DNA of 64,000 nucleotides from Rhabditophanes sp. KR3021 (Eukaryota > Nematoda > Chromadorea > Rhabditida > Alloionematidae), in assembly GCA_963281155.1 (NCBI GenBank), contig CAUJLY010000006.1, forward strand, positions 2,480,001 to 2,544,000. The letters run 5' to 3'. A program made the translations under genes and the position numbers. The notes under the pieces were generated by a model. The model was given only the letters and a program-made list of their open reading frames with translations, was not told the origin of the DNA and ran no database searches. Each line of letters opens with the position of its first letter. The first letter of the stretch is position 1. This document shows, one piece after another, positions 10,171-23,100 of this stretch.

Positions 10171-13100
10171 TTAATAGTGATGTGTATCATCATGCCTGCT
10201 TCTACTTGATGTATATCTTGAAGGATTATTACTCGTGTATGATAATGAACCAATTCCAGAATTGTATTTTGAAGCGGTGGGGGTATATGAAGTGGGTGTT
10301 CCGGTAAGGCGAGAAGTGTTCGAAGAAGTTGGGAAAGAACCAAATATTTTATCTGTTGCGTTGTATCTTGAAGAAGCGGAACCTGTACCCATTGAATGGT
10401 CATTGCGGGAATAATTTGAGCTATTATAATCGTATGGAGATTTTGTGGCAACGTTACTCGTTGATATTGGCGTCGAATTGGTGGTGTCTTTGGATGTCTT
10501 TTTGAATAACGATTTTATTCTGTCTATTGGGGAACGTGGTCTTTTGTAATCTTCCTCAAAGCCACCATACGAATTAGTAGTGAATTTACCATCCGGCCCC
10601 ATTCGTATGTCACAAGTTCTACGCCTATTCATATTCACCATGTTGCGTTTTCTTGCCGCCCCTGCATCATAATTGTCAAAGTTGTGGTTTACTCTATCTA
10701 AATCAAAACACAAATTAGCAAACATAAAAAAGTAGTCAACATTTGTCGTAAAAAGTTAGAAATAGATTTAACATGCAAAAATGTTATTTAAAAATTGGTT
10801 TATATGACCTTCATCAGTAATTGTCCCAATATTTCCAAATAAAGCTGTTTGATAAGGCATTGGAGCCGATACACGATTTCGCGAAGCTGGACTAACGCTT
10901 TTTTCTGAACTTATTCGTCTGCGAAGACGTCCAAACATACTTATAACGCCTGTTAATTAAGGTAATTAAGAAGTGAAATTATTAATGTTCAAAAAAAGGA
11001 AATAAGAGTATGGTGTGAAACTAGTGAAATATTTTGAAAACAGCGAATAGTAATGAGGCTAATTTAAGGCTATTTATTTTGGGTTAACTTTTTATGTACT
11101 TACCTGATGCTGGTCCATTTGAACTATTTGTGACATCTTTAGTTCTTTGCTCAAGCTCTGACGTCTGCTTGTTCTTTAAGATTCCTCTGGAAGGGGCCAT
11201 ACTCAAATCCGGATCTTTGGGCTGTGAACTTCTTGGCATAGCACCAGAAGAGTCATAATAATTGATGTAAGTATAGTCGTTGATTCTGTCATTAATCTCT
11301 GGAGTAGCTAATTTCTTACCGATTTCGAAGTTATAAGCTTCGGATCCATTCGAAACAGAATCAGATAATTTTCTGTCAGTAGATTGTGAGCGAGCACGAG
11401 CCTTTTTGTCCGAATCTCTTAAAGCTGAGACAACTCTTCTGGTTACTGGACGAATACGAGAAAAAATACTCTCTTTAGTCGTTCTTTCAGTAGAATCTTC
11501 TTTTAAGTTGTTTGAACCATAGCCTGAACTGCCATTAGCAGTATTTTGATGTGATGCCGCAAAAGAGCCATTATTGTAATCATACGAGTTTGATGTAGTT
11601 GAAGGTTCGTAGGCTGATCTTCTAGGGAAATTGTAGGCATCTTCTGCTCTTCCTGCAGGTTTGTATGGGGAGGAATTATAAGAACTGACGGGTCTATCTC
11701 TTTCATGATTAGTATTGTATGATGACAAAGTATTATTATGTAACCAATTAGCAGTAGTTGGCCTTAAATTGACTCCACCATATGTTGCATTCACTCTCGC
11801 CTCAGCTTCCTTTTCACTTCTTGTTTGATAAGCTTGATAACGCCTTGGCTCAACTGAATTGTAACTTGATGATGAATAATCTTCCTCTCTTGGTCTAATA
11901 TTTGTAGATTGATATGGACTATTTGCATTATAACGATATTTGTCAAAACCGAAATTGCTTCCAAACTGATCTGTTTCATAATCCTTTTCTGGAGTAATTT
12001 CATGAAAACTCTTTCTACGATCAACTGTAATATTGGGACGATAAAGATCACGATATTGATATAGGGAATTGTTACCATAATTGTCTTTACCGGCCCCGGA
12101 ATAATGATAATCATCATTTCTCCTAGCTGAATATGGGCTAACATTGCCTCCATAATTACTACTGCCTCCAAAACCTTGGGGTGATGGATACACTCCTGTG
12201 GTTTGAGTCTTGGATTTGTCAGAAAGGTTTAAATTACCCAAACCATATCTGAGTTGGGTTTCAGGAGTGAGGATACTATAGTCGGTGTTAGGATGGCATC
12301 CTCCATGAAGTGTAGGAACATTTTCATGACTAGGACTATTAGAAACACTTTCTTCGGTAGTCGAATCTATTACTCCCCCACCACCAAAACTGTATTTTGC
12401 TCTAAAATTAAAAGCATTATTAAAAAAGAATTAAAAAAATGATTAATATGAAAGTTAATTATGTTATTAAAATTATTATTGTTAATTAACATAAAGTATT
12501 ATTTAACACGAAACCTTAGATAAGCTTCTTCTGTAATGGCAATCGTTTGGTTACGTTGTCTTCGTTCACGGTTCTTTCTTCTGATGTATCCGGCGGCCGT
12601 TTCCCACTTTTGCATGCCCGAATAATCTTCCACAAAAGGTGGCGAAGCATCTTTATTACTATTTTGGACGTTGCCAGAAAAAGATGGACTAGCTGATTTT
12701 GTTACAAATGGCTTTGGACTTGTTATATCTGAATCTTTTTGTGAGTTTGGAACATAATTATTCACATTACGAGGGACAGTATTAGGACTTCTGAAATAAA
12801 AGTTAAAACAATTGTTGTTAGATGTTATTAAAAGGCGGCGAAAGATTTGGATATGATCTGTAATCATGTTGATGTAATGATCCAACCAATCATCTCGTCA
12901 TAAACAAATGGACAAATATTTAATATTATTAAACTTTGTTAAAAAACAGAATAAGTTAATATTGGTTTTGTTATAATTTATATTACCAAAACATACTTTT
13001 GATGAGTTTCCGGTTGTTTTTCTGCTTTAAAACTTTGTGCTTGAGATGAGTAGGCAATTTGATGTGAAGATGTTGGCTGTTGCTGATTAGCCTGAGTAGG

Positions 13101-16100
13101 TGAAATAGTTTTTTTGTTAGTAGCGAGTGATTTATACGCATTAACTTGACTTTGCTCAGAGTTGACTGAGACGACTGGTGTTTCTTTTGTTACGCCGTCT
13201 AAGAGTAAAAGATATTATTTTTAGTGTAACTGTTAATAAAGTTTTAAAGATAAAGAATATATACAGCTGAGTAATAAGGAATAATAGCGTGCGTGGGTGG
13301 GAAACTCACTCTGAACTGTTCTAAAGCCAATAATATTTACTGCTCCCTTGTAATTTTTCGTAACTACTTCAGCATCTGATTCTTCTTCTTCTTCGTCTTC
13401 CTCCTCTTCCTCACTTTCAGACACCATCTTTTTGTGTTTTGATGAACCATTGTCATAGTCAGACCCATCATCACTACATTTTTCAGGATGCAATTGTCTA
13501 GGTGGCAAACTGCAATTTCTTTGCTTTGCTACAATTTCTTGATCTTTATGGGGTGCCAACCATTGAGCTTTAATCGATTGTTGTCTCTTTTCCCGAACTA
13601 GCTTTTCATTTAATCTTTCATCATCACTGTCGCCAAGTTTATCGGGATATTGCATGATGTATTTTTTTGGCCTTTAACACGAATAATAAGTTTTTGTATT
13701 TCAAATAAAATAATAATCAGGCAAGGGTGCATAGCAAGAGACAGAATAAACGAGGGGAAAGATCAGTTAAAGGAACAAAAAGGTTCTGAATTTGTTAGGG
13801 GTTAAATAGTCACACGGCACTCTTAAAATACCATAGCATTCATTCCAGGCATCTCTTTTTTCCCGATTTCTCGAATTTTATTTGACATTTTCTTAACATC
13901 ATCCAATTCTTGTTTCAAACAAATATAATTTTTGTCTCTTTTTGCATACTTAGACTGGTCTTGTGTTCCTTTAACACTTTTACTTACCTTATCGAAAAGA
14001 AAAGGGCTTTGCTCTAATGGAGGTTGTGGTCCACCGATGCGACGTTTATTGTGTTGTTGTGGTGGTATGTCAGTTTCTGCAGAAACCCCACGTCCATACA
14101 AGTCGACATGATTGAGTTGATATTTACCTTTACTTTGACGTTTAATCAAACCTCTATCAAAAGTATTTAGATAATGGCCTTCTTTGAGTTGGAGGTTGGG
14201 ATCTATAACTGTTGGTCCTGATTGTTGCTGAGCAACATTGACATTCGCATTAGAGATTCCATTGTATGGTGGTGAGGTTGGTATGGCTATTGATATCGAT
14301 GGAGCTTTTGTTTCGATAGGCTGCGTTTCTTTTATAATACTTCTCACATTAACTGTACTATCTTTTTCTTTTTCTGTTGAGGAGGATACCGTCTGCTCAA
14401 CTACATCAGCTAGCTCTTCAATTTCACTGTCGTAAACTTCCTCCTCTTCTTCGCATTCTTCGTCTGTTTCTTCTTCACTTTCCAACTCAGATGTTTTTTC
14501 TTTGTCAACTTCCATCATATCTGTTGGTTGCTTTTTAGGTTCGGGTGTTTTGTCAGTGTGCAAAGTATTTTCAGAAGCTTGAGTCTCATCATCCGTTACA
14601 TCTTCAAAGGAGGTGTCTTGAACTGTAACCTCAGTAATTGCAGATTCAATCATACTCTTGTTATGAACAGTATCATCCATCTTTTCAATCTCCGATATTT
14701 CCTCCTCTTCGTACTCAGAAGCATCCTCGTCATCTTCAGATTCAAACCCAACTTCGACACTATGCCAAGGTCTTTCGTTGTTGCCAAGTTTATGTTGTGA
14801 TTTGTCACTCATTTGCACAGACCCATTTCTAACGTGTACTGTTTCCTTCTCTGGTTCGTCAAACATTTTAGGCCTATTTGGAACCATTGATGTTTCGGCG
14901 GGCAAGGGCGCAGCATTAGTCTTCTTTCCAGAACTAGACACATACTCATTCAAGACTTCTTTTGAGCGATCTCTATTTTTGTGACCTGAAGACGACATAG
15001 TATTTCCAGAAATCTGCTTTCTAATAATATCTTGACTTTGTTGTTGAATAATCTTACTAGCTTGTTTCTGTACGGCTGCAGGTTGAGCTGCAATTATTGA
15101 TTCTAGCAATTCCTTTACCATGGGTCTTTGATCGTAGTGGGGATGAGCTTTTATCCTAGCAACGGTATTTAAGCTGACGGGACCTTTTTCCATTTGTTCG
15201 AGCACTTGATTCATTAACATGTTGAGTGAGTCAGTCTCTTGATTAGTCCATTCACGTTGACGAGAAGTACCTGGACGTGAGTTTTGAGTTGTTCTGGAAT
15301 TGATTGAAGATGACGCAACCGTTGAAGTTGAGCTTTTCTTTTCCAAGGCTTCTGTAACTGACATAAATCCTGGAGCTTGATTAGCAGAGGATGGAGTTGG
15401 TGGTATATCAGGATTAGTGATACTGACTTTTCTCTTTTCAAAACGACTTTCTCTTCTGTTCTTTTCTGGACTGCCTTTTGATCTATTAGTATTAAGTCTG
15501 TTTTCAAGTTGACGCAGCCGTTCGAGGGGATCATTTAAGTCGTCTAAATTGACTATTGGATTTTTGTCAGTTTCTTCCACAATAATAGGTTCGGGTGGTT
15601 TTTCTTGTTCCGTAGCCAACGGAGATATGATTACCTCCTCCGTTTCTCGAAGTGATTTTTCTTTACTCGTCATTTCTGGCTCATCAGGTTGGCTGTTCAG
15701 TTTTCTAGCCTTCGGAGGTTTAATGGGACTGTTTTCATTATATTCCTCAGCTTCCTTTCTTCTTCTCCTGAACTCTTCAATTTTCTTTCTGGTATCTGAG
15801 CTTAAATGTCCGAACTCCATGAAAACATCTGTCTCATCAGCCAAGTCCTGAACAACCATTGTTTCTTCTCTTTCAGTTAATGGTGTATGGTCAGTGATTT
15901 GATTTTCAGGTAATTCTTGGATAACTGGCATATTTTCTTCTAAATTTAACCACCAGTGACTTGCTATATCATCAATGTCAGCCCTCCTGTCAGGATTGAC
16001 TCTCAACATATTCCTAATCAACATTGATGCCGTCGACGGAGTATCTGGTTCATAATAAGCACCTCGTTTAATTTGTCTAACCATTCTGTTAAAATCTCTG

Positions 16101-16907
16101 CCATCAAAAGGCATAGACCCGTAAACTAGGGTATACAGCAAAATACCAAGCGACCAGCAATCAACCTCAGGCCCCTTATAGGGCGTTCCATTGATAATTT
16201 CCGGAGAAGCGTACAAAGGACTACCGCAAAATGTAGATAACAACCGTTTATCTTCAAAATAATTGGATAATCCAAAATCTGCAATCTTAGCATTATTGTC
16301 AACGTCCAATAAAATATTTTCCAACTTGAGATCTCGATGAGCAACTTTGTGTTTATGGCAATATAATACAGCTGATGTAATTTGTCGAAATATTCTTCTG
16401 GCTTCGTGCTCTTGTAATGAACTATTCTTCGAAACATAATCGTATAATTCTCCCCCTGATGCATATTCCATTACAAGGATGATTTTATCTTTATTTTCAA
16501 AAACTAAAAGAGTATCATTTTTTATTTATTTCCACTCGTTTATCTTACCCTCGTAAATCTGAATAATATTTGGATGTTGTAGAGCAGACATAATACGAAT
16601 CTCTCTTCTGATTCTTACCAAATCCGCCTTATTTTCAATTGCAGACTTTTTAATTAATTTAACGGCAACTTCTCTATCCGTCTTATGGTCGAAAGCTAAG
16701 GACACTTTTCCATATGTGCCAGAACCTAATTTTTTTGTGATCTCAAACCGATGCTTAATATCCTGTTTTTTTGATTGATCTGCTGATTTGAGTGGGTGTC
16801 CGCCTAAAAAAATGAATTTGTTATTGGAACTTAAAAAGTATATACAAACCCAATGAATGTGATCCTCCAGCACCAGTAATGCTACTGCCTCCACCAGTTA
16901 ATCTCAT
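10171..16907 (-). CDS. unc-82: NUAK-family Ser/Thr kinase (UNC-82-like), 1,890 aa long form, nine exons
   Basis: Model complement(join(10171..10697, 10809..10949, 11104..12401, 12515..12790, 12997..13198, 13310..13671, 13950..16503, 16549..16803, 16850..16907)); all phases agree. The kinase domain (about residues 39-291) matches human NUAK1 closely: G-loop GSGTYGKV (46-53), Lys68, HRDLKLEN (Asp162), DFG (180-182), activation loop [13 protein letters not shown] with the LKB1-type Thr195. NUAK/AMPK-related kinases are switched on by LKB1; UNC-82 acts in muscle filament organisation. The tail is long and disordered, with acidic patches, Ser/Tyr/Asn-rich segments and a GILK motif near residue 1642, the type by which NUAK1 docks PP1-beta. 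If the intron 13672..13949 is retained, the protein ends at 13823 as a 997-aa short form. The leader acceptor is at 17034-17035; a short uORF precedes the ATG. The link between exons 3 and 4 is the least certain step; otherwise 10171-13671 would be a second gene. Confidence 0.85.
13823..13949 (-). other. Alternative coding end of the NUAK short form (retained intron sequence)
   Basis: Continuing exon 3 past the donor used in the long model keeps an open frame for 41 more residues, charged and helical ([19 protein letters not shown]), ending GMNAMVF then TAA. This is too protein-like to be ordinary intron, so it probably encodes the C-terminus of a shorter isoform. A second strong donor (gataag/gtaagt, near 13985) lies upstream but its phase fits no downstream exon that I can find. 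No AATAAA is visible between the stop and exon 4. Confidence 0.5.
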
Positions 16908-16969
16908 CCTACTCGTACTATATTTGGCAGAACGATTGGAACGACTGTTGGAGCGGGATGAGGCTCCAT
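16904..16969 (-). promoter_or_regulatory. Upstream ORF overlapping the NUAK start codon
   Basis: Between the leader acceptor (mRNA 5' end at about 17033) and the NUAK ATG lies an ORF of 21 codons starting in a strong context (GCCATGG) and ending TGA, overlapping the main ATG as ATGA. All three frames contain stops upstream of the main ATG, so this leader cannot simply extend the kinase. The arrangement would favour termination-coupled reinitiation or damp kinase translation. Confidence 0.5.
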
Positions 16970-17035
16970 GGCCTGCGGAGCCTAATGTAATCGGCAGCTT
17001 GTCCTTAATTTATAGCCACCCGTTTTTGGGCCGCT

Positions 17036-18488
17036 GAAATGATGATAAATGTTAATTGTTATTTGAGACTAGACAATAGGTAATTATTTGAAAACAAGTA
17101 TGCAAAAATATACTTTAGTTTAAAATTTGTTCAAAACAAGTTACAATTTACAATTTCCTCCTTGGAATGTAAAGCAATTGAAAACAAAAGGCAATCGTTT
17201 GTAAGTATTAAAAAAGTTATGGAATAACAGTTAATATTGGGTATGAACACGACAAGGATTTTAGCACAATAAGTTGATTTTGATCGAAAAACTTTTTGCT
17301 CAACAGTTGAGCTATCTTGCAATAACCCTCTTCAGAGTATACCACGAATATATACACATATATATTAAAGAAAAGTCAGATCGAATAGGTGCTGAGCCAG
17401 ATAGTGTTGAAGAGTAGGCTAAGCTATTGTTAGTGTGTACACTTTATGCTTTAAAATTAAGAATATTAAGAAGAGGCGACCAGATAAAGCTGAAATTTAT
17501 ACCGCACTAAAGATCGCTTCGCAGACGTTATTGCCTAATCGTCGTTATAATATTTATTTGCCTCAGTAGATATAACTTCAAATTACACATAACATTTTGC
17601 TGTCATATATCGAAAGATCAAAATGGAAGATCGTCGCACTGTAAGCTTTAACATCAGCTAGAACTAAGATAAAATGAAGATACAAACTTATTTATCTATA
17701 GAGTTGACAAAATGAATTTATTTTGCTGAGCCTCAAAAAGATATTGTAAATAAGTAATAATTGGATTTTACGCAAATATATAAATTTATAAAAATATACA
17801 CTTAAACAAATAAAAAATATTAGATCAACTCTAATCGAAACATAAAAACAATGATAAGATAATAATGAAGGTTGATGTTGGCCGTTAAATATCGTAGGCT
17901 AAAAGGGTCGTAGTTTGTTACATTTAAATGATACAAATAAATAAACATAATAACTTAGAAAATACTATTGCACCTACAAATAATATACATAAAGATATAA
18001 AATGCAATTGTTCTTCTTTTATTTTGCTTAACGATCATAGTTTGGTTACTTTCAATATATGAGATTTAACTGTAAAACAATGGATGTAAGTGATAATTAT
18101 ATTCTCAATGCTATCACTAGCATAATAGGTTTGAGAAAATAATCATATGCGTAGTTCAAGTGCAGGAGGCGTTCTTGTCTAATTAATCATTTTAATAGCA
18201 ATAATGTAGGAATATCTTAAGATTTAATCAAGATTAGATGATTGTTTCCTTAAAATCCTCACTTTTCAATAACCGTAGCAACTGTTCTTTGACGTTGTGG
18301 GCATGTTTATGTGGCAATGAATATTATTTATCCACACCACCTTATCAATGACTCACTTTTGAGGTGATCTTAAAAATTAAAGCAATATGTTTTCAAAATA
18401 TCTTTTATTCTTAGGGGAAATATAAAAATATCTACTCACATCCATTAACTCATTTTTTAATACATACGCATTAATTTAATTTTCACTT
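17036..18488. other. Promoter-side intergenic region of the NUAK gene
   Basis: AT-rich; no ORF supported. The segment at about 17380-17580 is less AT-rich than its surroundings and could hold regulatory elements. Nothing else is recognised. Confidence 0.4.
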
Positions 18489-18594
18489 CATATTAACTCA
18501 GTTTTTTAGTACAACATATTAACTCAGTTTTTTAGCACAGCATATTAACTCAGTTTTTAATTACAACATATTAACTCAGTTTTGTTTAGTACAA
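18489..18594. repeat. Tandem repeat, 26-bp unit, four copies
   Basis: Four head-to-tail copies begin at 18489, 18515, 18541 and 18567, each with core CATATTAACTCAGTTTT followed by a variable ttAGtACAA tail; the last copy has a 2-bp insertion and a degenerate fifth copy begins at 18595. Related TTAACTCA words occur just upstream near 18445. It is a local minisatellite in the intergenic region upstream of NUAK and downstream of galectin. Confidence 0.9.
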
Positions 18595-19092
18595 CATATT
18601 AGCTGAATATTTTGATAGTATCAATAAATATATATATGTATAAAATGTTTCAATAATAATTCAGTACATCTTATAGTACCAAACATTTATGATCATCTTA
18701 ATTACAAAAAACTCTTTCATTAATTTTTGTTTGTAAGGTGCGTGAGGAGTAAATGCGAAAAGAAGGTAAGTAACTAAATATTCTGAATACCATTATACAC
18801 AAAAGCTATTGAAAACGACTTTTTGTGTTAAATGTATCACCTTAAAATCATTAGACCTTATTAAATTGGTCTAAATCATTAATTAAATAGAATACACGAA
18901 TGTACTCCTATTGATGTGTTGTTTTTTATAGCTTTAATAAGACTCCTGTTTTAAGAGATATAACGTACAAATTGCAGTAAAATGTCTTCTTATTCAGAGA
19001 ATGGACATTTTATTGTGTTGTGGGTGTCGCTTTGACAATTCAAATTGTAAAGCAAGGAAAAGAGAATTGATCTGTTTATAATTTGATAAGCA

Positions 19093-19098
19093 TTTATT
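19093..19098 (-). terminator. Poly(A) signal AATAAA (minus strand)
   Basis: Canonical hexamer on the minus strand about 120 nt after the galectin stop codon. Confidence 0.55.
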
Positions 19099-19219
19099 TT
19101 AATTAGATAGCGTATGAAGAAAAGTCTTAGAAATGGAATTATGTAAAATGTAAAAAGTTGTTAGAGAGCTTTCATCAAATTTTTTAATATTTTTTATGTT
19201 GGTGGTTGAATGGATGGAG

Positions 19220-20133
19220 TTAAATAAGTTGAACTCCCGTGATTTCAACATCTCCTGCAATCTGGAGGCCGCTGATTTCATTTGGATCGAGTCTATGGGC
19301 GTAAGTGGTGAAGCGCTCACCGTTGACAAAGACTTGGAATCCAAACTCCTCATTCTTGATTTCCAGATCAAAACCAACTCCCTTTTCAAATGGAAGTTTG
19401 CCTTCTCTTTCCTCGTTGCCCCAAACATTGTTAATAAGAGTGTTGCGAACAACAGCCTTTTCATCAAAGCGTAAGTTGAAATGGAAAGCAATGTCGCCAT
19501 TCTTTTTTAAAAGATTGACATGGAAGTGCTTTCCCTTCTTTTCAGGAACTCCAAAGATAAGAAGAGCTTTTCCTGGAGCAATGCCGTCTCCGCCTATTCC
19601 GCTTTCATATGGAACTGGGTAGTATTTTCCTCCCCAATGGATGAAGGTGACGAGAAGGTCTCCATCAATTGACATGTGAGTAATACTGGAAAGAGGAGCT
19701 CTGTGCTCGTACTCTTTAATTTCCTTTTGATTGACAAAAATGGAAAATCTATTGTCATGGGCACGAACTCTAATGTCTATTTCATCTCCTTTTTTGTAAG
19801 GGTTACTTTTTCTTTCTTCTTTCCCCCATTCTCCCTTGGTGAAGGTGTTGAGAACAATCTATAGTGGTAATTATTTATTTATTTGATTATTTTTACCTTT
19901 CCTTCATCGAAGCGAACAGAAATATGAAGTGGAACATCATTACCAGAAAAGTCGGCTGTTGCGGAGTGAAGGTTGAGGGTAAAACGAACAGAATCCTCTG
20001 CTGTCTTTCCCTTAACAATCAAAGTTTGGCCGGGTTCAAATGGTTCGGTAAGCTTGGTGCGATATGGAACTGGCTAAAAAGTCAATCTATTAAAAGTACC
20101 CTTTGTTGACAAACATACATAGTTGCTTTCCAT
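19220..20133 (-). CDS. lec-1: Tandem-repeat galectin (LEC-1-like, 32-kDa type), 276 aa, three exons
   Basis: Model complement(join(19220..19858, 19897..20073, 20119..20133)), introns 38 and 45 nt, all phase 0. Exon 1 is only 15 nt (MESNY). The protein follows the nematode 32-kDa galectin throughout: two carbohydrate-recognition domains of about 130 residues each opening with PVPY (residues 6 and about 142), with no signal peptide (galectins are exported by a non-classical route and bind beta-galactosides). CRD2 keeps the full sugar-binding set: HFNLR, then N, then WGNEER. CRD1 keeps WGKEER and the His and Arg but has HISVR, that is Ser where the canonical motif has Asn. Length is close to C. 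elegans LEC-1 (about 280 aa). The identification is very secure; which lec paralogue it is remains less so. Confidence 0.95.
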
Positions 20134-23100
20134 TTTTAAAGTTAAAAAATAATTTGACTATCTAGAATGAATAGTTTACTAACAGCATTGATGGTATAAA
20201 AGTCAAAAAGGAGAGGCAAAGGTGTTTGTTAAATCAAGTATAGATAAATAAATGTTACAAGCGCAACATTAAAAGCCTTTTTAGTAAGAACAATTTAATC
20301 AAAAGTGTCGTCAAGCAAAATATTTCTTTCATATTCTATATATATTTTCGCCTCATAAAAAGTTTAGTTTATAGCAAATATTCCTTTTGTTTTTTGATGA
20401 TGTGTAACATGAAAGCGTTTCCTAATACAACTAAACAAGAAATCTTTTTACGATTCTTAAAAAATACAAAGTGAATATCATAAAGTAATCTGAGAAAAGT
20501 TAGTAATATGTTTTTAAACGCCTCTTCTCTCTTATTTTGTTTAGGAAACTACAGTTTTTGAAACTTTAAAAAAGTGTAATAACAATTTGTTTGATAAAAG
20601 AGTCAGAATGCACATAATATAAACGAATAATATATTGCCCTCTACCACTTAAAATTTTGATATATAAGTGTTGAAAAATTAGAAATGGAAAAAAACTTTA
20701 TAACTTTATAAATGAATAAATTTATTGAAAACGTATACCAAAACTGATGTTGAAGATAATCCAACTAATGATATAAAATATGAGGTGCCTACTAAATATG
20801 ATTTTTAATATCATACTTAGCTACAAATTTATCTTCTTAAATGTGTCATAATAAGAAAAAGGGTATTTATCAGATAAATGACACAAAATAATGGATAGAG
20901 AGATTTTTGTTTCATTGAATAACAAAGTGTTAAAAGAATGCAAATATGGGTAGGAAGCAATTTGCTAAAAGTAAAAAAGTTTGTTGATATTTAAATTAAA
21001 AACAATGATTATGCTTTGTTATCCCATGATAAACGATGGGAGAAGTTATGTTTGAAAAGCTCTAAAAATAGATAAAATTGATACATAAATAAATATCATG
21101 TTTATTTTCACAACAAACTGACAATATTTGCGCTAGCAGTGAAAATACTATAGTGATGTAAATCTAAATGTTGCATGTTTCATCCCACAAATTATTTACT
21201 CGTATTAACACATTTGACACGTGCTTGCTCAGAGCTAAAACTCTTTCGTGATATCAGTCAAATTTATACTTTAACATCTTAATTATAGAAAATAAATTTA
21301 AATGAATATCAGCATTTATTTTGTTCTATTTATGCACGCAAAATAACGTTTGATCTATTATAGCAGGCGTGATCATTATTTCATGCTCTCAAAAAAATAA
21401 TATCAACATAGTTGACGATATTACATTTTAATTAAGTTTATCATTTTTAAAATAAATAAATAAAAAAGTATGTTTTTATTATTTGCATTTAAAATGCTAA
21501 GAAAATGGGCTTATCATTTCATCGGTACAAAAAACAAATAAGTTAAGTTTTTTGAAAAGATACATGTATGTGGAAAATAAATCTCAAATATAAAGAATGA
21601 AATATTATTCTTGTATTTAAAAAGTTATAATCAACGTAATTCCGGTGAAAAGAATTAATTGTATGTTTTTATACAATTGGTTAAACATATTTAAATTCTT
21701 TAGAAGTCTTGTAGAATGGAATTTGTTTGGCAAAACATATTATCAAAGGAAATAACTAACGTTTTCATAACCAAAATCTATGCATACCTCAGTATACTAA
21801 ATACAAACACTCGGTGCTTCAGTTTAATTGCTGGATCAAGTTGAAGAATGTACGCCAATATATAATTATAACATTACAATTGCGTTATTTAAAATTGTCT
21901 ATAAATAGGATGTACACACTCATGTATCAAAAATGTATTTTTTGCAATTACTTTAACAACACACAAACAACATATTTGTTTATTACGTATTAATCATAAA
22001 ATATACAAAGGTATGCTATTATCAATAAACCAATTAGTACTGCTTAAAATCAAGCATATTTATTAAAACGGATCAGTTGAGTGATTTTACGACTAACATC
22101 AAGTACTTTACTCTCTAGCACACATACATACTTTAAATAAAAAGGAAACAAACCATATAAGTAGTGTCTTTTGATTTTCTTGATAATGTAGCGATTTCTT
22201 GTAATGATAGTTGTAAGCTACATTTTTTAGAAAAATCTAATACATACTATTGAAAATTTATTTTTATATTTAGAATAGTCATGTATTTTTTATAAGGTTG
22301 CAAATATATGCGTCTATCAGTGAGCATATAATATTCAGCATTGAAATACAATTTTATTGAAACAAATATAGCGTAAAACATAATTTTTAATCTTTGCTCA
22401 ATAATGATTTTAAAAGCACGTAACATAATATGAAAAATAAAGTTTTATTTCAAAAGTATCCCCTCACAGAGATTTATTTTAAACTTAATCAAAGATAAAC
22501 ATCAATTGATTACAAAGCTGCTTTGAAAGTTTAATAATCATTAAAAAAGGGAAACAATTTTTAAAATATATTTACCATTATAATTCCAAAATAACAATCA
22601 AATGATTCACAAAAATATCACAATAAAAGGCGAATAATTGATAAACCCATTATTCTATAAATAACAAAAACTTGAATATCAGAACGAATCACACTAACAA
22701 ATATTTGAATATCAATAATAATTATTTCATACTACACCACTATTAACCTTCTAAATTGTTCTTTGAACATTCCACAAAGCCAATGCTTTTAATTATATTA
22801 TATAATCTAAATATTTATCATAAAGTGAAAATTTATACTGACACTCCAAGAAAGCAATTGCTATAATATCCTTCAAAACAAAAATAAAGTAAAAGCTTTA
22901 AAGAAACAATTTAATATGCCACTTAAATTACTCAAAAAATTGTGTTTCTTGGACGTCATTTTCAAGAAATAATTAGTTCTTACTTTAAAGCACTTTTTGG
23001 TTGGCTATATAATATTTTGTTGTCAAAAAGAAATACTTTAAATGTTGTCACAACAAAAGTTGATAAAATCAACTTATAATGCCGTCGTTGATGATATTTA

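Noticed and set aside
17163..17174. TGGAATGTAAAG, identical to the 5' part of miR-1
   Set aside because: No complementary arm nearby to make a hairpin and the match ends after 12 nt; chance in AT-rich DNA.
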